Below, one piece after another: positions 16,810 to 25,158 of a stretch of DNA of 64,000 bases. Position numbers and translations under genes: made by a program. The stretch is from contig NZ_FCOM02000014.1 in NCBI RefSeq assembly GCF_001544695.2, positions 62,001 to 126,000 on the forward strand. The letters run 5' to 3'. Source of the stretch: Caballeronia arvi. Its GTDB lineage: Bacteria > Pseudomonadota > Gammaproteobacteria > Burkholderiales > Burkholderiaceae. Each line of letters begins with the position of its first letter. Position 1 is the stretch's first letter. Under the pieces are notes generated by a model. That model searched no databases and was not told the DNA's origin. It saw nothing but the letters and a program-made list of their open reading frames with translations.

Positions 16810-17954
16810 CACACGCATCCACGATGGCCGCGACGCCCGACGACAATGCCTTCAGACGCCCGCTCGCCGGCGTGAAGATCGTCGAAGCGTGCAGCTATAT
16901 CTCGGGCCCGTTCTGCGCGCAGATGCTGTCCGATCTCGGCGCCGACGTCATCAAGGTCGAGCCGCCTGCGGGCGATCCGTATCGCAATTTCGGCCACGGC
17001 TGGAAGGGCGTGGGCACGGTCTGGACCAATGCGAATCGCGGCAAGCGCAGCGTCACGCTCGATCTCAAGTCCGCCGACGACCTCGCGAAGTTCAAGGCGC
17101 TGCTGCGTGAGGCGGATCTTTATATCGAGAACTGGCGTCCGCATGTGTCGGCGTCGCTCGGCCTGAGCTTCGAGGCCATGAGCGAGCTGAACCCGCGCAT
17201 CGTCCAGCTTTCGATCACGGGTTATGGCCCGGACGGCGATCTCGCCGCGGAGCCCGCCTTCGACGCGCTGATCCAGGGCCGTACCGGCCTGCTGAGCTAC
17301 GAGGCGGCGGGCGGCACGCCGCGCGCGACGAATACCTTCGTGGCGGACAAGGTGGCCGCGATCTTCGCCGCGCAGATGGCGCTCTCCGGATTGATCGCGC
17401 GGGACCGCGCGCAGAAAGCGATTCATCTGGAGACGTCGATGCTCGACATGCTCTCCTACTACAACTTCCCCGACATGTTCCATAACCGCGCGTTCATCGA
17501 CGATGCATCGTCCGAGACGCTCGCGCCGCAGCCCGTGCTCGCGACGAGCGACGGCTATCTGGTGGTGTCGCCGGTGTCGGGCAAGCAGTTGAGCCGCACG
17601 CTCGATGCCGTCGGGCATCCCGAATGGAAAGACGAGCTGAAGAAGATCACCAGCAAGCGCGACATGACGCATGCGTTCTTCGAGCGCATCGCAGCGCCGC
17701 TCAGGCAGAAGACGACGGCGCACTGGCTCGCGCGCTTTCGCGAACTCGATGTGCCCGCCGGTCCCGTCAATGCGCCCGACGCGCATCTGAACGACCCGCA
17801 AGTGCGGCACAACGAGCTTTATTCGCAGCTCGATACGCCTTCCGGCGCCGTCCGGGCGATACGCTATCCGGCGCGCTTCAACGGGCATCTGCTCAAACCC
17901 CATCATGCGGCGCCTGCGCTCGGCGAAGGCAATGCCGAACTGCTCGGGTCATGA
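16806..17954 (+). CDS. CaiB/BaiF (family III) CoA-transferase
   Basis: The third CoA-transferase, 382 aa. The family start GVKIVEACSYISGPFCAQML and GADVIKVEPPAGDPYRNFG are visible, and the catalytic Asp is expected at residue 153 in AFDALIQG. The ATG at 16806 overlaps the preceding stop. A MaoC-like protein begins 20 bp downstream. A CoA-transferase beside a hot-dog hydratase recalls itaconate-type degradation (transferase plus hydratase), but no citramalyl-CoA lyase is adjacent. The true substrate is open. Confidence 0.91.
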   Translation: MTHASTMAATPDDNAFRRPLAGVKIVEACSYISGPFCAQMLSDLGADVIKVEPPAGDPYRNFGHGWKGVGTVWTNANRGKRSVTLDLKSADDLAKFKALLREADLYIENWRPHVSASLGLSFEAMSELNPRIVQLSITGYGPDGDLAAEPAFDALIQGRTGLLSYEAAGGTPRATNTFVADKVAAIFAAQMALSGLIARDRAQKAIHLETSMLDMLSYYNFPDMFHNRAFIDDASSETLAPQPVLATSDGYLVVSPVSGKQLSRTLDAVGHPEWKDELKKITSKRDMTHAFFERIAAPLRQKTTAHWLARFRELDVPAGPVNAPDAHLNDPQVRHNELYSQLDTPSGAVRAIRYPARFNGHLLKPHHAAPALGEGNAELLGS

Positions 17955-17973
17955 AACGGATACGGAGAGACCA

Positions 17974-18465
17974 GTGCCCATCATCCTGAGCGGCGTGGAC
18001 GGCATCCGTGCCTGTCTGGGTTTTCATCTGGGTCACAGCGACTGGATCGAGATCGATCAGGCCACGATCGAGCGCTTCGAATCGCTGACCGATGATCGCG
18101 CGGCGGGCGATAGCGGCGCAGCGGATCAGGCGTTCGTGCCATGCAGCGTCATGCTCGCCATGCTGATTCCGCTGCTGCAGCAGATCTACATGCTGGAAGA
18201 CACGCTGAACGTGACGCTTCACGGTATCGAGCAACTGCAATTCGTCAAGCCGGTTCCCACCGGTTCGGGATTGCGTGTCGGCGCGACCGTGAAGGCCGTT
18301 CAACCGGCGGGCGACCATTGGCAACTGAATTTCGAATGCGCGATGGAGTGCGATGTTCTGGCCGGTCCGGTGATGCGCGCGAGCGTGCTGTACCGGTTTC
18401 GTCCGGCCAGCGTGGCCGGCATGCCGCATCTGTCCTTGTGCACGCGTGATCTGAGCTGTCGCTGA
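17974..18465 (+). CDS. MaoC-like hot-dog protein (acyl dehydratase)
   Basis: A 163-aa hot-dog protein resembling MaoC-type enoyl-CoA hydratases. Visible segments are HSDWIEIDQATIERFESLT and VPCSVMLAMLIPLLQQ, followed by a strand LEDTLNVTLHGIEQLQFVKP and VPTGSGLRVGATV, typical of the fold. The start is the GTG at 17974, preceded by CGGAGAGA; upstream codons in frame overlap the CoA-transferase. The usual His of the R-hydratase motif is replaced by FVPCSVML, so catalytic activity is not assured. It probably acts on the CoA ester formed by the neighbouring transferase. Confidence 0.78.
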   Translation: MPIILSGVDGIRACLGFHLGHSDWIEIDQATIERFESLTDDRAAGDSGAADQAFVPCSVMLAMLIPLLQQIYMLEDTLNVTLHGIEQLQFVKPVPTGSGLRVGATVKAVQPAGDHWQLNFECAMECDVLAGPVMRASVLYRFRPASVAGMPHLSLCTRDLSCR

Positions 18466-18562
18466 GCAGGGCAAAGGAGATGAATCCGCTGGATCGAATC
18501 ACGAATTTCTAATGTAGTACAACCAATCAAAAGTCTCGAAGATATGAGACATGGAGACAGCA

Positions 18563-19780
18563 ATGAAATATTGGAGATGGCCGGCCGCCGCCGCGGTGTT
18601 GTTTGTGTCGGCGCAGGCTTCGGCGCAATGCAACGTGTTGATCTACGGCATCATCGATTACGGTCTGAACTTCGCCAACAATGCGCAAACCGCCACGCCC
18701 GGCGGACGCACGGGCAGCCCTCAGTACGCGATGAGCAGCAGCATCATGCAGGGCAACCGGCTGGGATTTCGCGGCACCGAAGATCTCGGCGGCGGCTATC
18801 AGGCGATCTTCGTGCTGGAGAACGGCTTCGATATCGGCACGGGCTCGCTTGCACAGGGCGGCAACCTGTTCGGCCGACAGGCGTATGTCGGACTCGCTTC
18901 GCCGTATGGCACGGTGACGATCGGCCGACAGTACGATTCGGCAGTCGATTACATCGGGCCGATCACCGGTGCGGTCGGCAACGGCACCTACGCGCTGCAC
19001 GGCAACGACATCAATAACTTCGGCAATACCTATCGCGTGAACAACGCGGTCAAGTTCACCAGCAACACGTATGGCGGATTCAAGTTCGGCGGACTGTATA
19101 GCTTCGGTGGCGTCGCGGGCTCGTTCGGCACGAACAGCATCTATTCCGCTGGCGGATCGTATTCGAACGGCCCTTTCACCGCGGCGGTGGCGTATTTGCG
19201 GGCCCGCGATCCGAACCGCTCGTTCTTTGGCAACAACCCGAACAGTTCGGCCACCGCCAATAACCTCGGCGCAACGAGCGGCGTTCAGACCAACCCTGTG
19301 TATGGCGCTTTTGCATCGGCGGGCTATTACCAGGTCATGGGCGCAGCGTTTCAATACGCGGTGCAGAGCGTCATCGTCGGATTCGATTATTCGCACATCA
19401 CGTTCGGCGATCTGAATTCGCCATCGTCGGGCAATCTCGCGTTGACCAATCCGAAAGGCTATACCGGCAATGCCGTCTTCAACAGCTATAACGTGTTCGC
19501 GCGTTATGCGATCACGCCGTTTCTCTGGCTGAATGGCTCGTATGACTATCTCGTGGGCGGCGCGGTCAATGGCAAGGACAGCGCGAAGTACCACATGTTC
19601 AATGCGTCGGTCGATTACTTCCTCTCCAAACGCACCGACGTCTACTTCATGGCGAACTATCAGATTGCGTCCGGCGTGGATTCGACCGGGCAATCGGCGG
19701 TGGCGTCTTATCTGACGATCACGCCATCCAATACGCCGCATCAGGTCGTGCTGCGCGTCGGCATGAGACATCGATTCTAG
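18563..19780 (+). CDS. Gram-negative general porin
   Basis: An outer-membrane trimeric porin of 405 aa, the type abundant in Burkholderia. It has a signal peptide ending near VSAQASA, the first beta strand VLIYGIIDYGLNF, the loop-region segment RLGFRGTEDLGGGYQAIF and a C-terminal phenylalanine (MRHRF) required for outer-membrane assembly. I start at 18563 because GGAG lies 6 bp upstream; an ATG at 18551 is also in frame. It sits between CoA-transferase genes and a P450, so it may admit the substrate of this catabolic region. GTCTC and GAGAC arms flank its ribosome site at 18533-18550. Confidence 0.93.
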   Translation: MKYWRWPAAAAVLFVSAQASAQCNVLIYGIIDYGLNFANNAQTATPGGRTGSPQYAMSSSIMQGNRLGFRGTEDLGGGYQAIFVLENGFDIGTGSLAQGGNLFGRQAYVGLASPYGTVTIGRQYDSAVDYIGPITGAVGNGTYALHGNDINNFGNTYRVNNAVKFTSNTYGGFKFGGLYSFGGVAGSFGTNSIYSAGGSYSNGPFTAAVAYLRARDPNRSFFGNNPNSSATANNLGATSGVQTNPVYGAFASAGYYQVMGAAFQYAVQSVIVGFDYSHITFGDLNSPSSGNLALTNPKGYTGNAVFNSYNVFARYAITPFLWLNGSYDYLVGGAVNGKDSAKYHMFNASVDYFLSKRTDVYFMANYQIASGVDSTGQSAVASYLTITPSNTPHQVVLRVGMRHRF

Positions 19781-19824
19781 AGCGCGATCGCACGAGCGCT
19801 TTTCCATCACACTGCGAGGAAGAC

Positions 19825-21081
19825 ATGAATACGCATGAGACGAGGACGCATGAGACGACGCTCACATGCCCGTTCGCCACGGAGCGCTTTCCGTGGCCGC
19901 GAGACGGCGCCGCACCGCTGGTTCCGCCGCGACAGTACGCTTTGCTGCGCGAGCAGGCGCCTGTCGTTCAGGTGAGCCTGTGGGACGGCAGTCTCGCGTG
20001 GCTCGTGACCGACATGGAGCACTTCCGCGAAGTGATGACGAGCCCGCACTTCAGCGCGTCGCCGCTGACGCCTGGATTTCCGTTCGTCTCGCCGTCGCGG
20101 GCGGCGCAGTCGAAGTCGTATCAGACCTTCATCACGATGGACCCGCCCGAGCATGGCCAGTATCGCCGCACGCTGACGAAGGAGTTCATGGCCAAGCGCA
20201 TGCAGGAGTTGCGCCCGCTGGTTCAGCGTTCACTCGATCAGCTTCTCGACGACATGGAGCGTCACGGCGCGCCCGCCGATTTCATCGAGGCGGTCGCGTT
20301 GCCGCTGCCGTCGCTCGTCATTTCGATCATGCTCGGCGTGCCTTACGAGGATCACGACAAGCTGCAGAAATGGAGCGGCAACCGGATGGATCTGTCGATT
20401 TCGCCCGAAGCGCTGACGGAGTCGGCGCAACACATGAATCGATACATCGATGCGCTGTTGCTGGAGAAGGAGCGCGATCCGCGCGATGGCAGCGATCTGT
20501 TGAGCCGGATGGCGATCGAGTGGATCAATCCCGGCAAGGTGTCGCATGCGGACGCCGTGCAGATGGCGACCTTGCTTTATCTCGCCGGCCACGAAACGAC
20601 TGCGAATCAGATCGGCCTCGGGCTGCTGAGCTTCTTTCAGCATCCCGGGCAACGCGCGGCGATGATGGCGGACGGGTCGCTCGTCAAGCGAGCCGTGGAA
20701 GAGATGCTGCGTTTTCATTCCATCACGCACATGAACTCGAATCGGGTCGCGACAGAAGACGTCGTGATCGGCGGGCAACTGATTCGAAAGGGCGAAGGCG
20801 TGCTGGCATTGCTGCATGGCGCGAATCACGACCCGCTTGCATTCCCCGATCCGGAGCGCTTCGATATTCATCGCGACAACAAGGATCAATCGCACGTCGC
20901 GTTTTCCTTCGGCATTCATCAATGCCTCGGTCAGCCGCTCGCGCGGCTCGAACTGCAGGTCGTGTTCGAGACGATCTTCAAACGCTTCCCGAATCTGCAG
21001 CTCGCCGTGCCTGAAGAGGCGCTGCAATACAAGGACAAGTCGTTCGTCTACGGGCTGAAAGCGTTGCCCGTCCGCTGGTAG
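19825..21081 (+). CDS. Cytochrome P450 (second paralogue)
   Basis: A 418-aa soluble P450 of the same family as the one at 8649. The I-helix motif AGHETT is at 254-259, ExxR at Glu293-Arg296, and the heme loop FSFGIHQCLG has Cys367. GCGAGGAAGAC precedes the ATG. The N-terminus carries an additional Thr/His-rich stretch (MNTHETRTHETTLTCPF). No ferredoxin or reductase lies next to it, so it must borrow partners, possibly the sets at 3582-5165 or 9904-11399. It is followed by a 29-codon ORF and an SDR. Substrate unknown. Confidence 0.94.
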   Translation: MNTHETRTHETTLTCPFATERFPWPRDGAAPLVPPRQYALLREQAPVVQVSLWDGSLAWLVTDMEHFREVMTSPHFSASPLTPGFPFVSPSRAAQSKSYQTFITMDPPEHGQYRRTLTKEFMAKRMQELRPLVQRSLDQLLDDMERHGAPADFIEAVALPLPSLVISIMLGVPYEDHDKLQKWSGNRMDLSISPEALTESAQHMNRYIDALLLEKERDPRDGSDLLSRMAIEWINPGKVSHADAVQMATLLYLAGHETTANQIGLGLLSFFQHPGQRAAMMADGSLVKRAVEEMLRFHSITHMNSNRVATEDVVIGGQLIRKGEGVLALLHGANHDPLAFPDPERFDIHRDNKDQSHVAFSFGIHQCLGQPLARLELQVVFETIFKRFPNLQLAVPEEALQYKDKSFVYGLKALPVRW

Positions 21082-21090
21082 AGCGAGGTC

Positions 21091-21180
21091 ATGATGACGA
21101 GGCATTCATTCATGGAGAGCTTGCGGGCAACGTTCGACGAGCTGATCGCACTGTTCGCCAGCCTTGCGATAGCGGCATAG
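21091..21180 (+). CDS. Possible small ORF (29 aa) between P450 and SDR
   Basis: An ORF of 29 codons exactly occupies the gap between the P450 stop (21081) and the ribosome site of the SDR. It begins with two ATGs; GAGG lies 5 bp before the second. The product would be an amphipathic helix-like peptide (ESLRATFDELIALFASLAIAA). Nothing similar is known to me. It may be a real small protein, a translational coupler, or chance. Confidence 0.25.
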   Translation: MMTRHSFMESLRATFDELIALFASLAIAA

Positions 21181-21200
21181 CCAACCAGGGGAGACAGCGC

Positions 21201-21959
21201 ATGAATCGGGAAGGAGTTGGAAAGGTCGCGCTGGTGACCGGCGGCGCGTCGGGCATCGGACGGGACACGGCGTTCGCGTTCGCCCGCGACGGTGCGGCCG
21301 TCGTCGTGGCGGACGCCGATGTGGCGGGCGGCGCGGAGACGGTCAGGCTCATCGAGACGCGGTATGACGCGCAGGCGCTGTTCATCGAAGTCGATGTGAC
21401 GGACGCCGCGTCCGTAGAGGCGATGGTGCGATCGACGGTCGAGCGCTTCGGCGCGCTCGACATGGCGTTCAACAACGCGGGCGTGCCGGATCGCGCTGCG
21501 AGCCTGCACGTTTCCACTCAGGAAAACTGGGATCGCGTGATGGCCGTGAATCTGGAAGGCGTATGGCATTGCATGAAGGCGGAACTGGATCACATGCTGA
21601 CCGCGGGGAAGGGTGCGATCGTCAACAACGCATCGCGTTCCGGGCTCGTCGGCGTGCCTTCCGACGGCGTGTATGGCGCGGCCAAGCACGGCGTCGTGGG
21701 GCTAACGAAGGCAGCGGCGATCGAGTTCGCGGCGCGGGGCATCCGAGTGAACGCCGTGTGTCCGGGGCTCGTGGAAACGGCGCTCACGCGCGCGCGTTTC
21801 GGCGACGAACTGAGCGCACGCGCGAAGCTGGCGAATCCGCTCGGGCGGATGGCGCAACCGGAGGAAATAGCGAACGCCGTGGTGTGGCTGTGCTCGGATG
21901 CGGCGTCTTTCGTGGTCGGCGTGGCGTTGCCCGTCGACGGCGGCGCTACCGCGCGTTGA
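21201..21959 (+). CDS. Short-chain dehydrogenase/reductase
   Basis: A 252-aa SDR with TGGASGIG (13-20), NNAG (91-94), catalytic Ser145, and Tyr158/Lys162 in YGAAK. GGGGAGACAGCGC precedes the ATG. It lies 120 bp after the second P450 and probably shares its transcript. Oxidation of the P450 product alcohol is the simplest role. It converges on a LysR gene with 20 bp between the stops. Confidence 0.9.
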   Translation: MNREGVGKVALVTGGASGIGRDTAFAFARDGAAVVVADADVAGGAETVRLIETRYDAQALFIEVDVTDAASVEAMVRSTVERFGALDMAFNNAGVPDRAASLHVSTQENWDRVMAVNLEGVWHCMKAELDHMLTAGKGAIVNNASRSGLVGVPSDGVYGAAKHGVVGLTKAAAIEFAARGIRVNAVCPGLVETALTRARFGDELSARAKLANPLGRMAQPEEIANAVVWLCSDAASFVVGVALPVDGGATAR

Positions 21960-21979
21960 CGCGTCGCGCGCCGCGCACC

Positions 21980-22921
21980 CTAACCGAGCTGCTCGTCCCG
22001 CTTCTGCTTGCATAGCTCGATGAATCTCTGTACCGGGGCGGTCGCCGTAGCCCCGCGACGCGTTGCGATTCCATAGGGCGCACCGCGTCGCTCTATGCGA
22101 ATCGGCAGCACCGCCATCATTCCGTGCGCCTGAAAGTACTGGGCAACTTTCAACGGCATCAGTGCGACCGTCCCCGCGCTTGCTCGCAGCAACGACAGCG
22201 TGGCGAACGTCGAAGACGTCTCGATCGCGTATCGCGGGAAGGGAAGCTCGGCGTCGTCGAAGAGTTGTTCGAGCAGGGAGCGCATCGGCAGGGCGGCCTG
22301 CGGCACGATCCACGGGTTGTCGGCCAGTTCCGCAAGCGACAGGCGCTGCACGCTTGCCAGCGGATCGGCGCCGTCCACCACCAGACACACTTCCTCCACC
22401 TCGAGCGGAATGAAATCGTAAGCTTCCGGATGGACGCTGATGCTCGGCCGCCCGATCACGAGATCCAGCAGCCGCTGATCGAGCATCGATAGCAGGCGCG
22501 CGCTGTTGTCCTCCCATACCTCGACGGACACGTCCGGCTGAACTTCCCGCAAAGTGCGCAGGATTGGCGCGAGCCATTCGGGCATCGAGCCCATCACGGC
22601 GCCGATGGCGAGCATGCCGCCACCGCCGCGCATGATGGCCGCAAGCTCGTCGCGCAGCGCGCCGATCTCGGAACGCACGGCGCGCGCATGCCGGATGACA
22701 CAGCGTCCGAGCTCGTTCGGCACGATACCGCGCGGCGAACGGGCGAAAAGCTCCGTGCCGAACATCGCCTCGATTTCGCGCAGCGACTTGGTCGTCGCGG
22801 GCTGCGAGAGCGACACCTGCTGCGCCGCTTTTCGCAGCGAGCCGTGGTCGTCCAGCGCTATCAGAAGCGCGACGTGATTGCCGCGCAGTCGTCGCAATAT
22901 CGCATCGATACTGGTTATCAC
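21980..22921 (-). CDS. LysR-family regulator (likely controls hyuAB regulon)
   Basis: A 313-aa LTTR with an N-terminal HTH (LRKAAQQVSLSQPATTKSLREIE, residues about 29-51, quoted here by its ends LRKAAQQ and LREIE) and an effector-binding domain of the GbpR-like group. The start is the GTG at 22921 with GGAG 8 bp upstream. The start codon lies inside a conserved promoter block that recurs at 32146. It is divergent from hyuA. The palindrome GTTAT-N7-ATAAC between them fits the T-N11-A rule for LysR sites. I infer that this protein controls the hyuAB operon and the MFS unit at 32319. Confidence 0.87.
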   Translation of the reverse strand: MITSIDAILRRLRGNHVALLIALDDHGSLRKAAQQVSLSQPATTKSLREIEAMFGTELFARSPRGIVPNELGRCVIRHARAVRSEIGALRDELAAIMRGGGGMLAIGAVMGSMPEWLAPILRTLREVQPDVSVEVWEDNSARLLSMLDQRLLDLVIGRPSISVHPEAYDFIPLEVEEVCLVVDGADPLASVQRLSLAELADNPWIVPQAALPMRSLLEQLFDDAELPFPRYAIETSSTFATLSLLRASAGTVALMPLKVAQYFQAHGMMAVLPIRIERRGAPYGIATRRGATATAPVQRFIELCKQKRDEQLG

Positions 22922-22994
22922 CGATATAACTCCAGCGTCTCACCTGATCGGAAGGTTTCATTATCTGGCCGCGTCGATGCCTCTTTACACTGGC
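22909..22994 (+). promoter_or_regulatory. Conserved promoter/operator block, copy A
   Basis: This block contains the palindrome GTTATCACCGATATAAC (22914-22930), then GCGTCTCACCTGATCGG (22935-22951), TCGATG, and a -10-like TACACT (22986-22991). The same elements with the same spacing recur at 32146-32230, apart from one indel before the -10. The first 22 bp are identical in the two copies. It lies between the LysR gene and hyuA and reads towards hyuA. It probably combines a LysR operator with an activator-dependent promoter lacking a clear -35. Confidence 0.65.
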
Positions 22995-23108
22995 TCGGTC
23001 GATGTTCGTCACGGCCCGGCGCCTAGCGGCGCGGCTCGATCATGCCGGAACACACGCGGCGTGAGCAAGCGAACGAGAAATCTACGCATCCACAGGGAGA
23101 GAGGCAAA

Positions 23109-25154
23109 TTGAAAAGAATCGGACTCGATGTCGGCGGCACCTTCACCGATGTCGTGATGGTGGACGACGAGACAGGGCGCATCTGGTCGACCAAAGTGCC
23201 GACGACGCCGAAGGATCGCGTCATCGGCACCATCGAAGGCTTCCGCAAGATCCTCGAACTGTCGGGCACCGACAGCGCGGACGTCTCGTTTCTCGGCCAC
23301 GGCACGACGATGGCGACCAACATGGTCGTCGAGGGCACCGGCGCGAAAACCGCGCTCGTCACGACGCGCGGCTTTCGCGACATCCTGGAACTCAGGCGCG
23401 TATCGCGGCACGATCGCGCCGATCTCTACGATCTGCTGTTCGACAATCCGCGTCCGCTCGTCGAGCGGCGCTGGCGGCTCGAAGTGAACGAGCGGCTGCG
23501 CCATGACGGCAGCATCGAAACGCCGCTCGATCACGCGCAGCTCGAAGCGCTCGCCGGACAGATCCGCGCGTCGGATATCGAAGCCGTCGCCGTGTGCTTT
23601 CTGCACGCGCACGTGAATCCGCAGCACGAACGCGAGGCCGTGGATACGCTGCGCCGCCTGTTGCCGAATCATTTCATCTGCGCATCGCACGAAGTCAATC
23701 CCGAATCGATGGAATACGAGCGCGCGAGCTCGACGGTCATCAACGCGATGCTCGGGCCCGTGTGCGGGCGCTACATCGGCCGGCTTATCGGCGCGCTGGC
23801 GCAGCACGGTTTCGCGGGCAAGTTTCTCTTCATGCAGTCGAACGGCGGTCTCGCCAGCCCGGCGATGGTCGCGGACAAACCCATCGTGCTGCTCGAATCG
23901 GGGCCGGCGGGCGGCGTGTCGGCGGCGATCCGCAACTGCGAGAAGAGCGAACTCAGGAACGCGATCCTCGGCGACATGGGCGGCACGACCTTCGACGTCT
24001 CGCTGATCCGCGACTTCCGCCCCGAGCTGCGCAACAAGAGCCTGCTGCATACCTATACCGTGCGTTCGCCCAGCATCGACATCGATTCGGTGGGCGCGGG
24101 CGGCGGCTCGATCGTGTGGATCGACGCGGGCGGCGGCGTGCGCATCGGACCGGAGAGCGCGGGCGCCGATCCCGGTCCCGCCTGCTATGGACGCGGCGGC
24201 ACGCGTCCGACTGTCACGGACTGCAATCTGGTGCTCGGCTATATCGATCCCGACAGTTTTCTCGGCGGCGAATTCAGGCTCGATGCGCAGGCGGCATGGT
24301 GCGTCGTCGAGGACGTGATCGCGAAGCCTCTGGGCGTGTCGGTGCCCGAAGCCGCGCAGGTCGTGCGCTCGGTCGCGAACGCGCTGATGGCGCAGGCCAT
24401 CCGCATCATGACGGTCGAGCGCGGTTACGATCCGCGCGAGTTCTCCTACATCTGCTACGGCGGCGCGGGGCCGGTGCACGCGGTCGATCTGGCGCACGAA
24501 ATGGGCATCCGCCGCGTGGTGATCCCGCCGCTGCCGGGTCTGTTCAGCGCGTTCGGCATGACGGTCGCGGATCAGCAATACGACTATCAGCGCCCCCTCG
24601 AAAGCGATCTCGCGATGATCGACGACGCGGCACTGCACGCCGCGCTCGACGAGCTGACAGCGCTTGGCATGGACGAGCTGCGGCGTCACGGCGTCGAGGC
24701 GCAGGGCGTGAAAGTCGTACGCCTCGCCGATTGCCGCTACGCAGGACAGCCCGATGTCATCACCGTGGAAGTGCAGGGCGAGGCGCAGGGCATCCGCGCA
24801 GCGCTCGCGCAAGCCTTCGAGGACGCGCATCGGCGGCAATGGAACTTCGTCAGCAAGGACAAGCCGGTGGTGGTCGCCAACGTGCGCCTGCAACTCGTGA
24901 CGGCGACCGGCTGGCGCGGCGGCGTCGCGAGCGCCGCTGGCGGCGAACCGCCGAAGCCGGTCCGCACCCGCGAGGTGTATTTCGATGGCGGCGTGCGCAC
25001 GCTGCCGGTGTTCGCGCGCATGCAGATTCCGGTCGGCGCGACCATCGAAGGGCCGGCGGTCATCGAGGAGCACAGCAGTTGCGCCGTGCTGAAGGCGTCG
25101 CATGTCGCGCGCGTCGATCCCGATCTCAATCTCGTCATCGAACTGGCAGCCTGA
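23109..25154 (+). CDS. hyuA: Hydantoinase/oxoprolinase family subunit A
   Basis: A 681-aa ATP-binding subunit of the HyuA/5-oxoprolinase/acetone carboxylase beta family. The N-terminal phosphate motif GLDVGGTFTD (5-14) and LGDMGGTTFDVSLI are present, with ESGPAGG between them. The family uses ATP to activate a carbonyl or lactam, either for ring hydrolysis (hydantoin, oxoproline) or for ketone carboxylation (acetone, acetophenone). I chose the TTG at 23109, with GGGAGAGAGG just upstream; the frame is open further left but only into the promoter block. It is paired with hyuB 4 bp downstream. Neighbouring CoA-transferase, hydratase and HMG-CoA lyase favour a carbon-degradation role. Confidence 0.88.
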   Translation: MKRIGLDVGGTFTDVVMVDDETGRIWSTKVPTTPKDRVIGTIEGFRKILELSGTDSADVSFLGHGTTMATNMVVEGTGAKTALVTTRGFRDILELRRVSRHDRADLYDLLFDNPRPLVERRWRLEVNERLRHDGSIETPLDHAQLEALAGQIRASDIEAVAVCFLHAHVNPQHEREAVDTLRRLLPNHFICASHEVNPESMEYERASSTVINAMLGPVCGRYIGRLIGALAQHGFAGKFLFMQSNGGLASPAMVADKPIVLLESGPAGGVSAAIRNCEKSELRNAILGDMGGTTFDVSLIRDFRPELRNKSLLHTYTVRSPSIDIDSVGAGGGSIVWIDAGGGVRIGPESAGADPGPACYGRGGTRPTVTDCNLVLGYIDPDSFLGGEFRLDAQAAWCVVEDVIAKPLGVSVPEAAQVVRSVANALMAQAIRIMTVERGYDPREFSYICYGGAGPVHAVDLAHEMGIRRVVIPPLPGLFSAFGMTVADQQYDYQRPLESDLAMIDDAALHAALDELTALGMDELRRHGVEAQGVKVVRLADCRYAGQPDVITVEVQGEAQGIRAALAQAFEDAHRRQWNFVSKDKPVVVANVRLQLVTATGWRGGVASAAGGEPPKPVRTREVYFDGGVRTLPVFARMQIPVGATIEGPAVIEEHSSCAVLKASHVARVDPDLNLVIELAA

Positions 25155-25158
25155 ACTC

